DNA of 64,000 nt, taken from assembly GCA_022822525.1 (NCBI GenBank), contig JAJEBN010000078.1, positions 1 to 64,000 on the forward strand, read 5' to 3'. The notes beneath the pieces are model-generated. The model was not told where the DNA came from. It saw nothing but the letters and a program-made list of their open reading frames with translations, and searched no databases. This document shows positions 46,643 through 55,776 of this stretch, piece after piece. The DNA comes from Acidimicrobiia bacterium (GTDB lineage Bacteria > Actinomycetota > Acidimicrobiia > Acidimicrobiales > Poriferisodalaceae). The position numbers and the translations under genes are program-made. Position 1 is the first letter of the stretch, and every line of letters begins with the position of its first letter.

Positions 46643-47851
46643 GTGGCCACCCCGCCGACGACCGGCGCCGATCCGGCAGGCCACGAGCTTCCGCTCGCCG
46701 GCATCGTGGTGCTGGATCTGACCATCGCACGTGCGGGGCCTACCGCAGTCCGCCAGCTCGCCGACTGGGGTGCCGACGTCATCCGGGTGGATGCCCCGAT
46801 CGACGGGTTCGAGGAAGGCCGGGAGTCATCGTCCGACTATCTCAATATCCACCGCAACAAGCGATCGGTGGTCATCGATCTCAAGCATCCGTCGGGGCGC
46901 GAGCTGCTGCATCGCCTGGTGTGCTCAGCCGATGTGCTGATCGAGAATCTGCGACCGACCGTCAAGTACCGGCTGGGCTTCGACTGGGACACGCTGCACG
47001 ATCTGAATCCGGCTCTCGTGATGGGTTCCATCTCGGGATTCGGCCAGGACGGTCCCTACGCCACGCGGGGCGGCGTCGATCAGATCGCGCAGGGCATCGG
47101 CGGGATGATGGCAGTCACCGGACTGCCCGGCCACGGCCCGGTTCGCGCCGGCGTGGCGATCAGCGACGTGACCGCCGGACTGCAGCTCGCGATCGGCGTG
47201 CTGGTGGCCCTCATCGAACGAGGCCGCACTGGGCAGGGCCGCTGGGTGCACACCTCGCTGCTCGAGTCGATGATCGGCATGCTCGACTTCCAAGCGGCCC
47301 GCTGGACCGTGGCCGGCGAGGATCCGCCCCAGGCCGGCAACGACCATCCCACGATGATCCCCATGGGGACCTACGAAGCATCAGATGGGCGCATCAATAT
47401 CGCGGCGCCCGGCGGGCGCCTGTGGCGAGCATTCTGTGCCGAGATCGGCCGCCCTGATCTGCCTGACGATGAGCGGTTCTCGTCGACCAAGCTGCGCTCG
47501 GCCAACCGCACCGAGCTGAACAAGCTCATCAGCGAGCAGCTCGCCACAGCAAGCTGCGACGAATGGGTGGAGCGGCTCAACGAGGTCGGCATCCCGTGCG
47601 GGCGCGTCAACAGCGTGGCCGAAGCGTTCGCCGACCCGCAGGTGCAGCACCTGGGCATGGCCGCACCGGTGCATCACCCGGCGATCGGCGACATCCGCAT
47701 CGTGCGCAACGCCACCCAGATCGACGGGGTGTCCGGTGACATCAGGCGGCCCAGCCCCGTGCAGGGCGAGCACACCGACGAGATCCTGGCCCAGTTCGGG
47801 CTGGATCCCGACGAGATCGCCGCCCTGCGCAACGCCGGCGCCGTCCGCTAG
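46643..47851 (+). CDS. CaiB/BaiF family III CoA-transferase
   Basis: 402 residues. Family III enzymes move CoA between carboxylic acids. The N-terminus LAGIVVLDLTIARAGPTAVRQLADWGADVIRVDAP, the SDYLNIHRNKRSVVIDLKHPSGRE block and ISGFGQDGPYATRGGVDQIAQGIGGMM are typical. The residue aligned by eye with the nucleophilic Asp of formyl-CoA transferase is Glu208 (TSLLESM), which would need checking. The GTG start is 4 nt after the D-aminoacylase stop. Substrate unknown. Confidence 0.88.
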   Translation: MATPPTTGADPAGHELPLAGIVVLDLTIARAGPTAVRQLADWGADVIRVDAPIDGFEEGRESSSDYLNIHRNKRSVVIDLKHPSGRELLHRLVCSADVLIENLRPTVKYRLGFDWDTLHDLNPALVMGSISGFGQDGPYATRGGVDQIAQGIGGMMAVTGLPGHGPVRAGVAISDVTAGLQLAIGVLVALIERGRTGQGRWVHTSLLESMIGMLDFQAARWTVAGEDPPQAGNDHPTMIPMGTYEASDGRINIAAPGGRLWRAFCAEIGRPDLPDDERFSSTKLRSANRTELNKLISEQLATASCDEWVERLNEVGIPCGRVNSVAEAFADPQVQHLGMAAPVHHPAIGDIRIVRNATQIDGVSGDIRRPSPVQGEHTDEILAQFGLDPDEIAALRNAGAVR

Positions 47852-47889
47852 TTCTCGCGGGCAGCGCCGGCGCCACGCCGGGCGAGTGC

Positions 47890-49224
<1,335 letters not shown>

Positions 49225-49305
49225 GACGAGCTCCATTTCTTGCGCCCCATAAGGCGGGCTGTGCCTGACCCGGCGGGATTGCCGAGCGCGCAGCACTGTA
49301 CCGGC

Positions 49306-49332
49306 AAAACCCGACCTGTCCAGTCGGATTTT
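49306..49332 (-). terminator. Terminator-like hairpin between the dehydrogenase and metY
   Basis: On the minus strand CCGAC and GTCGG (plus coordinates 49311-49315 and 49323-49327) form a 5-bp stem flanked by AAAA before and TTTT after. It fits a weak intrinsic terminator ending the hydratase-dehydrogenase unit. Confidence 0.4.
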
Positions 49333-49374
49333 CTGTGACAGATCGGTGTCGGATTCCCAGGCCGAGCAGAAAGC

Positions 49375-50415
49375 TCAGAATCCGGTCTGTTTGTCGACGA
49401 CGCCTTCGAGGGGGCGGCCCTCTCGCAGGGCGACCAGGTTGCGGCAGAAGCGCTCGAGGTTTCGCCGCGCGCGGTGCTGGCTTGCGCCTGCGGTGTGGGG
49501 CGTCATGACGCAGTTGTCGAAGCCCCACAGCGGGCTGTCTGCGGGCAGCGGCTCGACCGGTGCGACATCGAGGGCAGCTCCGCCGATCCGGCCCTCGGCG
49601 AGCGCTCGCTCCAGCGAGGGACCGTCGATGATCTCGCCGCGGGTCACGTTCAGCAGGATGGCGCCGTCGGGCATCAGGGCGAACATGTCGTCGTCGAACA
49701 TCGCCCGGGTGTCAGCGGTGAGCGGCAGGCCCACTGCCAGCACGTCGCTGGTGGCCACGATGTCGCGCAGCGATTCGGGCCCGCCGACCGTCTCGACGCC
49801 CTCGCCGGGCGGCACCGGGTACAGGTCCATGGCCTGCACATTCATGCCGAATGCGGCGGCGCGGCGGGCAATGTGGCGGCCGGTGCCGCCGAACCCCAAG
49901 ATGCCCATCGTGAGGCCTTCAAGCTCGAGCTCGCTGTAGCGCATCTGCTCGCGGAGGTCGTTGTCCCATCCCTCGGGGCCCAGCTTCACGGCGGTTGCGA
50001 TGCGCCTGACCAGCGCCAGCAGCAGGCCGAAGGCATGGTCGGCCAGGTGGCTGCCGACCAGTCCCTTCTCGCCGGTGAGCACCACGTCGCTGGCGAGGAA
50101 CTTGGGGTACATGAACATGTCGACGCCCGATGCTGTCGCATGGATCCAGCGCAGGTTCGGGGCTGCGTCGAACAGCCACTCGGGCACGATGCCGAGGATC
50201 ACCTGGGCCTCGGCGGCCAGCGGAACGCCGTCTCGCACACGGTCCACGATGTTCACCACGGCGCCGGGCCCCGCCGCGTCGCGAATTGCGGCCTCGTCGG
50301 CGGGGCTGACGTCGGGCAGCGTGAGCGTCTTGGTGACGAGCACGTTGAGCGGCCCGTCGGGCACGTCGAGAATCGTCGGGTCGGGTGGTCGGGAATTCCC
50401 CAGATCGGTACTCAT
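49375..50415 (-). CDS. D-2-hydroxyacid dehydrogenase
   Basis: 346-residue NAD(P)-linked dehydrogenase of the D-isomer family. The Rossmann motif is GILGFGGTGRHIARRAA; catalytic Arg in NVTRGEIID, Glu in the following segment and His in MTPHTAGAS are in place. The ATG overlaps the stop of the hydratase gene (ATGA), so the pair is translationally coupled. Together they may process a hydroxylated keto-acid, by inference. The exact substrate is unknown. Confidence 0.85.
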   Translation of the reverse strand: MSTDLGNSRPPDPTILDVPDGPLNVLVTKTLTLPDVSPADEAAIRDAAGPGAVVNIVDRVRDGVPLAAEAQVILGIVPEWLFDAAPNLRWIHATASGVDMFMYPKFLASDVVLTGEKGLVGSHLADHAFGLLLALVRRIATAVKLGPEGWDNDLREQMRYSELELEGLTMGILGFGGTGRHIARRAAAFGMNVQAMDLYPVPPGEGVETVGGPESLRDIVATSDVLAVGLPLTADTRAMFDDDMFALMPDGAILLNVTRGEIIDGPSLERALAEGRIGGAALDVAPVEPLPADSPLWGFDNCVMTPHTAGASQHRARRNLERFCRNLVALREGRPLEGVVDKQTGF

Positions 50416-51191
50416 GAGATCGTCGCCTCCACGTCTCCGATGCCGCTGTAGTGGGTTGTCCATCGCTGGCCGGGTTCGACCCGGAAGCGGGCATACGCGC
50501 CGGTGATCACGCTCTGGCCCGGTTCGAGTGCCATGCCGTGCCGGTGCAGTGTGGCCGCGAGCCGGGCAATCGACAGGTACGGGTTGTCGACCTCGTCTGC
50601 GGCGGTGCAGCTGAAGCGTTCGGTGCCGTCGCATGACACCGTCACCACGCAGCGGTCGAGCTCGGGTGCCGGCGGTGCGTCCACGCCCGAGCCCCTCACG
50701 ATGGCCCAGTTAGTCAAGTTGTCGGCGACGAGCAAGGCGAGGTTCCCGCCCACGGCTACCCGCGCCTCGTTCACCTCGTAGCCGGCGCATACCTGTGCGA
50801 TCCGGGCGGGCACCGACGCCGGATCGACATCGTCGCCGGCGATGCGCTCACCGATCACGAAGCACATCTCGGGCTCGATGCTCACCTTGCGGATCTCTGC
50901 CGACGGGAGATCAGCGGGCGATGCGAGCACCCGGTTGACGTGCCCGAAGGGCCGGTCGTCGATGCCGACGGTCGTGCGAGCCCGGTCCGAGGTGAGTCCC
51001 ACCTTCCAGCCTGCGTGCACCGCGCCGGCTGCGACAGCCCGTTGCTGCATCTCGCACTGGATGGCAAGCCCGTCCTCGAAGCCCAGGTCGGCGAAGGCGT
51101 CGACCGGTGCCTCGCCTCCATCGGCGAGATAGGCGGACAGGGCATCTGCAGCGGCGAGCTGGTCGATGTTGAGCTGTCGTGGCGGAGTCAC
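50412..51191 (-). CDS. 2-keto-4-pentenoate hydratase family (MhpD-like)
   Basis: 259 residues of the fumarylacetoacetase-like fold. The family hydrates 2-keto-4-pentenoate or decarboxylates oxalocrotonate in meta-cleavage pathways. HAGWKVGLTSDRARTTVGIDDRPFGHV, EPEMCFVIGERI and a C-terminal ITGAYARFRVEPGQRW are typical. No ring-cleavage dioxygenase lies in the window, so the pathway is not proven. The GTG start follows a TAAGGT box by 8 nt (51205-51200), divergent from the ArsI-like gene. Confidence 0.83.
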   Translation of the reverse strand: MTPPRQLNIDQLAAADALSAYLADGGEAPVDAFADLGFEDGLAIQCEMQQRAVAAGAVHAGWKVGLTSDRARTTVGIDDRPFGHVNRVLASPADLPSAEIRKVSIEPEMCFVIGERIAGDDVDPASVPARIAQVCAGYEVNEARVAVGGNLALLVADNLTNWAIVRGSGVDAPPAPELDRCVVTVSCDGTERFSCTAADEVDNPYLSIARLAATLHRHGMALEPGQSVITGAYARFRVEPGQRWTTHYSGIGDVEATIS

Positions 51192-51268
51192 AGCGGCGCA
51201 CCTTAGATGCAGTGCAGCACCCGAGTCAGATGTCCGGGATCGTCCTGTTCGGCACAGTGCGCTCGCCG

Positions 51269-51274
51269 TAGTGT
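51269..51274 (+). promoter_or_regulatory. Candidate leaderless -10 box of the ArsI-like gene
   Basis: TAGTGT ends 6 nt before ATG 51281. The minus-strand hydratase box lies 64 nt away, so the two promoters are back to back. Confidence 0.42.
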
Positions 51275-51280
51275 GAGCTC

Positions 51281-51724
51281 ATGAGGTTGCAACTGGCGCT
51301 CAACGTGGACGACATCGACGATGCGGTCGACTTCTACTCGCGGCTGTTCGGCGCGGAACCCGCCAAGTGGCGGCCCGGCTATGCCAACTTCGCGATCGAC
51401 GAGCCGCCGCTGAAACTGGTGCTGTTCGAGTCCAACGGCGATGGGGGCAGCATCAACCATCTCGGGGTCGAGACCACCTCCGCCAGCGAGGTGGAGCAGG
51501 CCCATGCCCGCATGGTCGCGGCCGGTCTCACCACGTCCACCATCGATGAGACCATGTGCTGCTACGCCGAGAAGGTGGAGACGTGGACCACCGATCCGCA
51601 CGGCATCGACTGGGAGTGGTACGTCAAGCAGGGCGATGCCGAAGTGATGAACAACGTGGTGCTGTCACGACGTGGCGACGGCGTGGAGCGCGCGAGCCAC
51701 GCTGACGACGCCTGCTGTGCCTAG
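51281..51724 (+). CDS. arsI: ArsI/CadI-type VOC dioxygenase (C-As lyase-like)
   Basis: 147 residues. ArsI is a non-haem iron dioxygenase that breaks the carbon-arsenic bond of trivalent organoarsenicals. The diagnostic tandem cysteines Cys93-Cys94 are followed by YAEKVETWTTDPHG, as in ArsI/CadI proteins. Candidate iron ligands are Gln4, His60 (NHLGVE) and Glu112 (DWEWYV). A Cys pair near the C-terminus (DDACCA) is also usual for ArsI. No arsR, arsM or efflux gene is nearby. A general VOC role cannot be excluded. Confidence 0.75.
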   Translation: MRLQLALNVDDIDDAVDFYSRLFGAEPAKWRPGYANFAIDEPPLKLVLFESNGDGGSINHLGVETTSASEVEQAHARMVAAGLTTSTIDETMCCYAEKVETWTTDPHGIDWEWYVKQGDAEVMNNVVLSRRGDGVERASHADDACCA

Positions 51725-51736
51725 CAGCGGCAGTCT

Positions 51737-52564
51737 CTAGTTCTGGGGGCGGCGTTCCCGCAGCAGCACTTCCTGGGCGATCGTCGCGACATGGCTGCCG
51801 TCGGGAGCGAACAGGTTGCCCACGGTCATGCCGCGAGCGCTCGTGAGACCGTGGCAGTCGAACTGGTACAGGTGCCACTCATCGGCGCGCATCGGGCGGT
51901 GGAACCACATCGCGTGATCCAGTGACGCACCCATGAACGACTCCTGGTACTGGTCGCGGGGCACCTGCAGCGGGTGCAGCGAGCGGGCGGCGTTGAACTG
52001 GATGGCATCTGAGGTGAACGCCAGCCCGCAGATGTGCAGCCGGGGATCGTCGCCGATGGGATCGACAATGCGCACCCAGCCCATCGACTGGCCGGCCCCC
52101 GGATGGCTCGGCAGCGGGCGGCGCTCCATGATCCACGGCCAGCGCTCTTCGTCGATGTTGCGGCAGTCCTGCGGGTCGGGGGCGAGGGGGATGCGTGCGG
52201 TCTGCACCTCGGCATCCTGCTCGGCCACATGGAACGAGCACGAGAGGTTCAGGATGGCGCCCCCGCTCTGGCGGGCCACGACGGCCCGGGTGCAGAACGA
52301 GCGGCCGTTGCGCAGCCGGTCCACCTCGTAGCGGACCGGCTCGTCGAGGGTGCCCCCACGGATGAAGTAGGCGTGCACCGAGTGCGGCACGAACGCTTCG
52401 TCGACGGTCTGGAATGCCGCCCACAGGCCCTGCGCGATGACCTGCCCGCCGTAGATGCGGCCCCACATGTACTCGGGGCTGACGCCCACGTAGGTATCGG
52501 GGCCGTGCTGTTCGAGGAACATCACCTCGCCGTACGTGGTGGGCGCGGAGATGCCGCTGGTCAC
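51737..52564 (-). CDS. tesB: Acyl-CoA thioesterase II (TesB family)
   Basis: 275 residues with two hot-dog domains. It hydrolyses acyl-CoA to free acid and CoA. RIYGGQVIAQGLWAAFQTV, VHSVHAYFIRGG-like and VDRLRNGRSFCTRAVVARQ mark the first domain, and MGASLDHAMWFHRPMRADEW the second with its catalytic Asp. GTG 52564 is chosen; it lies in the first copy of a 32-bp tandem repeat whose second copy holds the stop of the acyl-CoA dehydrogenase upstream. It is last in a minus-strand lipid operon. Confidence 0.87.
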   Translation of the reverse strand: MTSGISAPTTYGEVMFLEQHGPDTYVGVSPEYMWGRIYGGQVIAQGLWAAFQTVDEAFVPHSVHAYFIRGGTLDEPVRYEVDRLRNGRSFCTRAVVARQSGGAILNLSCSFHVAEQDAEVQTARIPLAPDPQDCRNIDEERWPWIMERRPLPSHPGAGQSMGWVRIVDPIGDDPRLHICGLAFTSDAIQFNAARSLHPLQVPRDQYQESFMGASLDHAMWFHRPMRADEWHLYQFDCHGLTSARGMTVGNLFAPDGSHVATIAQEVLLRERRPQN

Positions 52565-52624
52565 AGCAATCCCTTGCGGGATTCGCGCCAGTTCACAGCA
52601 ATCCCTTGCGGGATTCGCGCCAAG
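52561..52624. repeat. 32-bp tandem duplication at the ACAD/tesB junction
   Basis: Units 52561-52592 and 52593-52624 match at 30 of 32 positions, and each contains an AATCCC/GGGATT hairpin. On the minus strand each unit ends with GTGA. The first-read unit provides the dehydrogenase stop and the second provides the tesB GTG. Confidence 0.9.
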
Positions 52625-53798
52625 GCACATCACGGTCGAGGCGGGGCTCGCCGGGCAGGCCCAGCACCCGCTCGCCCAGGATGTTGCGCTGGATCTCGTC
52701 GGTGCCGCCCCGTATCGACATCGAGGGTGCCGTCACCGTCTCGATGTAGCCGTGGCCGTCTTCGAGCATGCCTGCGGCTCCCGCGGCGCGATTCGCCAAG
52801 AACGCGCGTCGCTTGTACGACGACACCGTCCTCAGCTTTGCACCGCTGCCGGCCGGTCCCGGACTGCCACCGGAGCGAGCCTCGTCCGCTGCCCGCTGGG
52901 CGGTCCAGCGCGACGCCATGTCAGCGGCGTAGATGGACATGGCCTCGTCCCGCCTCACGGTGTGACTCCCCACTGGGTCATCGAGCGCACCGAGTGCGGC
53001 CAGATCGGCGATCCACGTGGGCACGCGAGAGCCACGTTTCGCGCCGTCGCCACCGCCGCGGCTGCCCGCACCAGCCCGCTCATGGGAGAGGATCGTCATG
53101 GCCACCCGCCAACCCTCGCCCACATCGCCGACCCGCCAGGCGTCGGATACCACAGCGTCGTCCACGAACACTTCGCTGAAGTGGGCGTCGTTGTTCATCT
53201 GCCGCAGCGGCCGCACGTCGACGCCGTGTGCGTCCATGGCGATCACGAACATCGTCAGGCCCTTGTGCTTGGGCTGCTCCGGGTCGGTGCGGGCCAGACA
53301 GATGGCCCACTTCGACCACATTGCCCGGCTGGTCCAGGTCTTCTGGCCGCCCAGCCGCCACACGTCGCCGTCCCGCTCGGCACTCAGGGCTACGTTGGCG
53401 AGGTCTGAGCCGGCCTCGGGCTCGGAGAACATCTGGCACCAGATCTCGGCGCCCGAGGCGATCGGCCGCAGCCAGCGCTCCTGCTGCTCTGCGGTTCCAT
53501 GCGCCAGCAGGGCAGGGCCCACCATGCCGAGACCGATCGCGAACGGGTAGAGGTCGGGCACCACGTACTCGCGCAGCACCGAGCCGATGAGCTGGTTCTC
53601 CGCCACCGACGCATCCCGGCCGCCATGTGCGCTCGGCCAGGTCGGCACATGCCAGCCGCCCTCCACGGTCGCCGCAAGGTAGGCCCGACCGTCGTCGAGG
53701 TCGTCGCTGCCAGCCCCCATCGACGTCAGGCGCGTCTGGTCGGTGCGACGCTCGAGCAGCCCGTCAAGAGCCGCCCGGATGCCGTCCGCGGTCAGCAT
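52593..53798 (-). CDS. Acyl-CoA dehydrogenase
   Basis: 401-residue FAD enzyme that introduces a trans-2 double bond into acyl-CoA. QMFSEPEAGSDLANV and GGQKTWTSRAMWSKWAICLARTD form the flavin and substrate pocket; the C-terminal RGGTDEIQRNILGERVLGLP is standard. Residues 290-300 are Gly/Ser/Pro-rich, a likely surface loop. The ATG overlaps the enoyl-CoA hydratase stop by one base. The end lies in the 32-bp tandem repeat. Chain-length preference is unknown. Confidence 0.9.
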   Translation of the reverse strand: MLTADGIRAALDGLLERRTDQTRLTSMGAGSDDLDDGRAYLAATVEGGWHVPTWPSAHGGRDASVAENQLIGSVLREYVVPDLYPFAIGLGMVGPALLAHGTAEQQERWLRPIASGAEIWCQMFSEPEAGSDLANVALSAERDGDVWRLGGQKTWTSRAMWSKWAICLARTDPEQPKHKGLTMFVIAMDAHGVDVRPLRQMNNDAHFSEVFVDDAVVSDAWRVGDVGEGWRVAMTILSHERAGAGSRGGGDGAKRGSRVPTWIADLAALGALDDPVGSHTVRRDEAMSIYAADMASRWTAQRAADEARSGGSPGPAGSGAKLRTVSSYKRRAFLANRAAGAAGMLEDGHGYIETVTAPSMSIRGGTDEIQRNILGERVLGLPGEPRLDRDVPWRESRKGLL

Positions 53799-54616
53799 CA
53801 GCTGCGGGTGAAGTTGGGAGTCCGGCGCTCGTTCATGGCGCTCACGCCCTCGCGCCAGTCGTTGGTGGTGCGCAGGCGATCCTGCTCGGCCTTCTCGTTG
53901 TCGGTGGCCGCCTTGATGGCATCGGCCAGGTGACCCCGCATGGTGTAGCGGATCGACTCGACGGCCAGCGGCGCCGAGCCGGCGATCTCACAGGCGAAGT
54001 CGTAGGCGGCCTCGCGCAGGTCGTCGAGCGCCACCAGCTTGTCGGCCAGCCCCATCTCGACGGCCTCGTCGCCCTTGACGCGCCGACCGGTGTAGAGCAG
54101 GTCCAGTGCTTGCTGGTTGCCGACCAGCAGAGGGAGCGTCACGGTCAGCCCGAAGCCGTGGTGGAACCCGAGCCGGGCGAAGTTGGCGGTGAAGCGGGCC
54201 TCGGGGGCTGCGATGCGGAAGTCCGGGAAGCAGGCCACGCCCAGGCCGCCGCCGACTGCGGCGCCCTGGATGGCGCCGACCACCGGCTTGCGCTTGGAGA
54301 ACAGGTCGAAGGCAGCGTCGTAGAGGTGGCGGGGGCTGCCGTCGGCGTTGGTCGCGGTGATCTCGCCGCCCCGCCGCCCGTCGGAGCCGAACTGTGCGCC
54401 GGCGCAGAAGTTCTTGCCCTCCGAGCACAGCACGCTGGCTCGGCAGCCGTCCTCTTCGTCGAGGTCGCCGAACGCGGCAACCAGCCCGTCGATCAGCTCC
54501 AGGTCGAAGAAGTTGTTCGGCGGCCGGTGAATCTCCACAACCGCCACGTGGTCATCGCTCAGCTTGACCGAGACATCCCCGTACTGGCCGAATTCGTCAA
54601 ATGCGCTCTCATCCAT
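53798..54616 (-). CDS. Enoyl-CoA hydratase/isomerase family protein
   Basis: 272-residue crotonase. The oxyanion-hole motifs are CSEGKNFCAGAQF and GAIQGAAVGGGLGVACFPDFRIAA; FTANFARLGFHHGFGLTVTLP follows. One catalytic Glu expected near the second motif appears replaced in this stretch, so hydration versus isomerisation is open. ATG 54616 is chosen because a TACGCT box lies 6 nt upstream and the open frame before it is antisense-like. It is followed at once by an acyl-CoA dehydrogenase gene. Confidence 0.85.
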   Translation of the reverse strand: MDESAFDEFGQYGDVSVKLSDDHVAVVEIHRPPNNFFDLELIDGLVAAFGDLDEEDGCRASVLCSEGKNFCAGAQFGSDGRRGGEITATNADGSPRHLYDAAFDLFSKRKPVVGAIQGAAVGGGLGVACFPDFRIAAPEARFTANFARLGFHHGFGLTVTLPLLVGNQQALDLLYTGRRVKGDEAVEMGLADKLVALDDLREAAYDFACEIAGSAPLAVESIRYTMRGHLADAIKAATDNEKAEQDRLRTTNDWREGVSAMNERRTPNFTRS

Positions 54617-54622
54617 GCGGCG

Positions 54623-54628
54623 AGCGTA
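54623..54628 (-). promoter_or_regulatory. Candidate leaderless -10 box of the enoyl-CoA hydratase
   Basis: On the minus strand TACGCT ends 6 nt before ATG 54616. It implies a separate promoter inside the lipid gene run. Confidence 0.4.
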
Positions 54629-54654
54629 GATGTGCCGCCGCCGCAGCGCTCCGC

Positions 54655-55776
54655 TCAGGCCAGAGCGGCGGTGCCGCTGGTGATGAGGGGGTAGAGGCCG
54701 TCGGCGCCGACGCCGGTGGCCATCTGGCCGAGTACGGCCGACCAATGGGCGTCGGAGCCGTATTCCTTGCGCCAGCTCCACAGCCGGCGGCTGAAGTGGT
54801 GCAGCGGGTACTCCTGGGTCATGCCCATGGCGCCGTGGGCCTGGTGGCAGGCCTTGGTGGCCCGGGCCGCTGCCTGGTTGGCGACGAGCTTGGCCGCGGC
54901 GATCTCGAAGGGTGCATCGCCCCGGGTGGCTTCGCGGGCTGCGACCTCGGCGGCCATGCGCACCAGCGCCGCGTCCTGTGCTGCCCAGACCAGGTGCTGC
55001 TGGACTGCCTGGAAGCGCGCCACCGGACGGCCGAACTGGACCCGCTCGTTGGTGTAGCTGACGGTCAGCTGGCACATCTTCTCGATTGCTCCCGCCATCA
55101 GCGCCACCCGTGACAGCGCGCCGCGCTGCGCCAGCGCGTCGGCGTCGACGCCGTGGGGCGCGGGTGCCGCTCGCCCCGTGGCTCCATCGAAACTGACGGT
55201 GTCGCGGGGTTCGCCCGCCATGTTCGGCAGCGGCGTGATCGTGCACTCCGATGCTGGAACCGACACAACGGTCGACGTGCCGTCGAATTCGCAGACGCAC
55301 ACGACGGTCTCGGCGCTGCGTGCCCATGGCACCCGGTGGGCTTCGCCGCTCAGCACTGCGGTGCCGTCGCCGTTGAGGCTCACCGAGCATGTCTCGCCGC
55401 CCGACCAGCCTCCGTCGGCTGCGCGGGGCGGGACGACCGTGACCAGGCCGTCGGGGCGTTCGAGGCCGGCCTGGGCCAGCAGCCAGCCGCCGAGGATGCC
55501 GTTCTCGGCGGCCGGGATCGGTGCTGAGTGATAGCCGACCAGGCGCAGCACTTCGATGGCCTCTGCGAGCGTGCCGCCCGATCCGCCTGCTTCCTCGGGC
55601 ACAGCGATCAGGTCGAAGCCGGTCTCGCAGAACGCCTCCCAGATGTCGGGTGCGCCGCCGCTGTCCTCGGCAGCCTGCACCGCTTCGTGGGTGCACAGCT
55701 CGCCGAACAACCGGCCGGCGGTCTCGGTGATCAGCTCGTCGACGACGACTGGCTCGGGCGCAATCCTGACGCTCAT
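54655..55776 (-). CDS. Acyl-CoA dehydrogenase, small-subunit type
   Basis: 373 residues, more divergent than its neighbour. The C-terminal half keeps YTNERVQFGRPVARFQAVQQHLVW and KACHQAHGAMGMTQEYPLHHFSRRLWSW, but the usual RGGTxEI end is missing. In mycobacteria such a partner pairs with a full-length FadE to form an alpha2-beta2 enzyme on sterol or bulky acyl-CoA. Here its ATG overlaps the stop of the large-subunit gene (ATGA), supporting a complex. Specificity is unknown. Confidence 0.82.
   Translation of the reverse strand: MSVRIAPEPVVVDELITETAGRLFGELCTHEAVQAAEDSGGAPDIWEAFCETGFDLIAVPEEAGGSGGTLAEAIEVLRLVGYHSAPIPAAENGILGGWLLAQAGLERPDGLVTVVPPRAADGGWSGGETCSVSLNGDGTAVLSGEAHRVPWARSAETVVCVCEFDGTSTVVSVPASECTITPLPNMAGEPRDTVSFDGATGRAAPAPHGVDADALAQRGALSRVALMAGAIEKMCQLTVSYTNERVQFGRPVARFQAVQQHLVWAAQDAALVRMAAEVAAREATRGDAPFEIAAAKLVANQAAARATKACHQAHGAMGMTQEYPLHHFSRRLWSWRKEYGSDAHWSAVLGQMATGVGADGLYPLITSGTAALA

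Noticed and set aside
49225..49320. Possible SAM riboswitch before metY
   Set aside because: The leader lacks the conserved SAM-I, SAM-II or SAM-IV core sequences I could look for. Only a 6-bp inverted repeat and a terminator-like stem are present.
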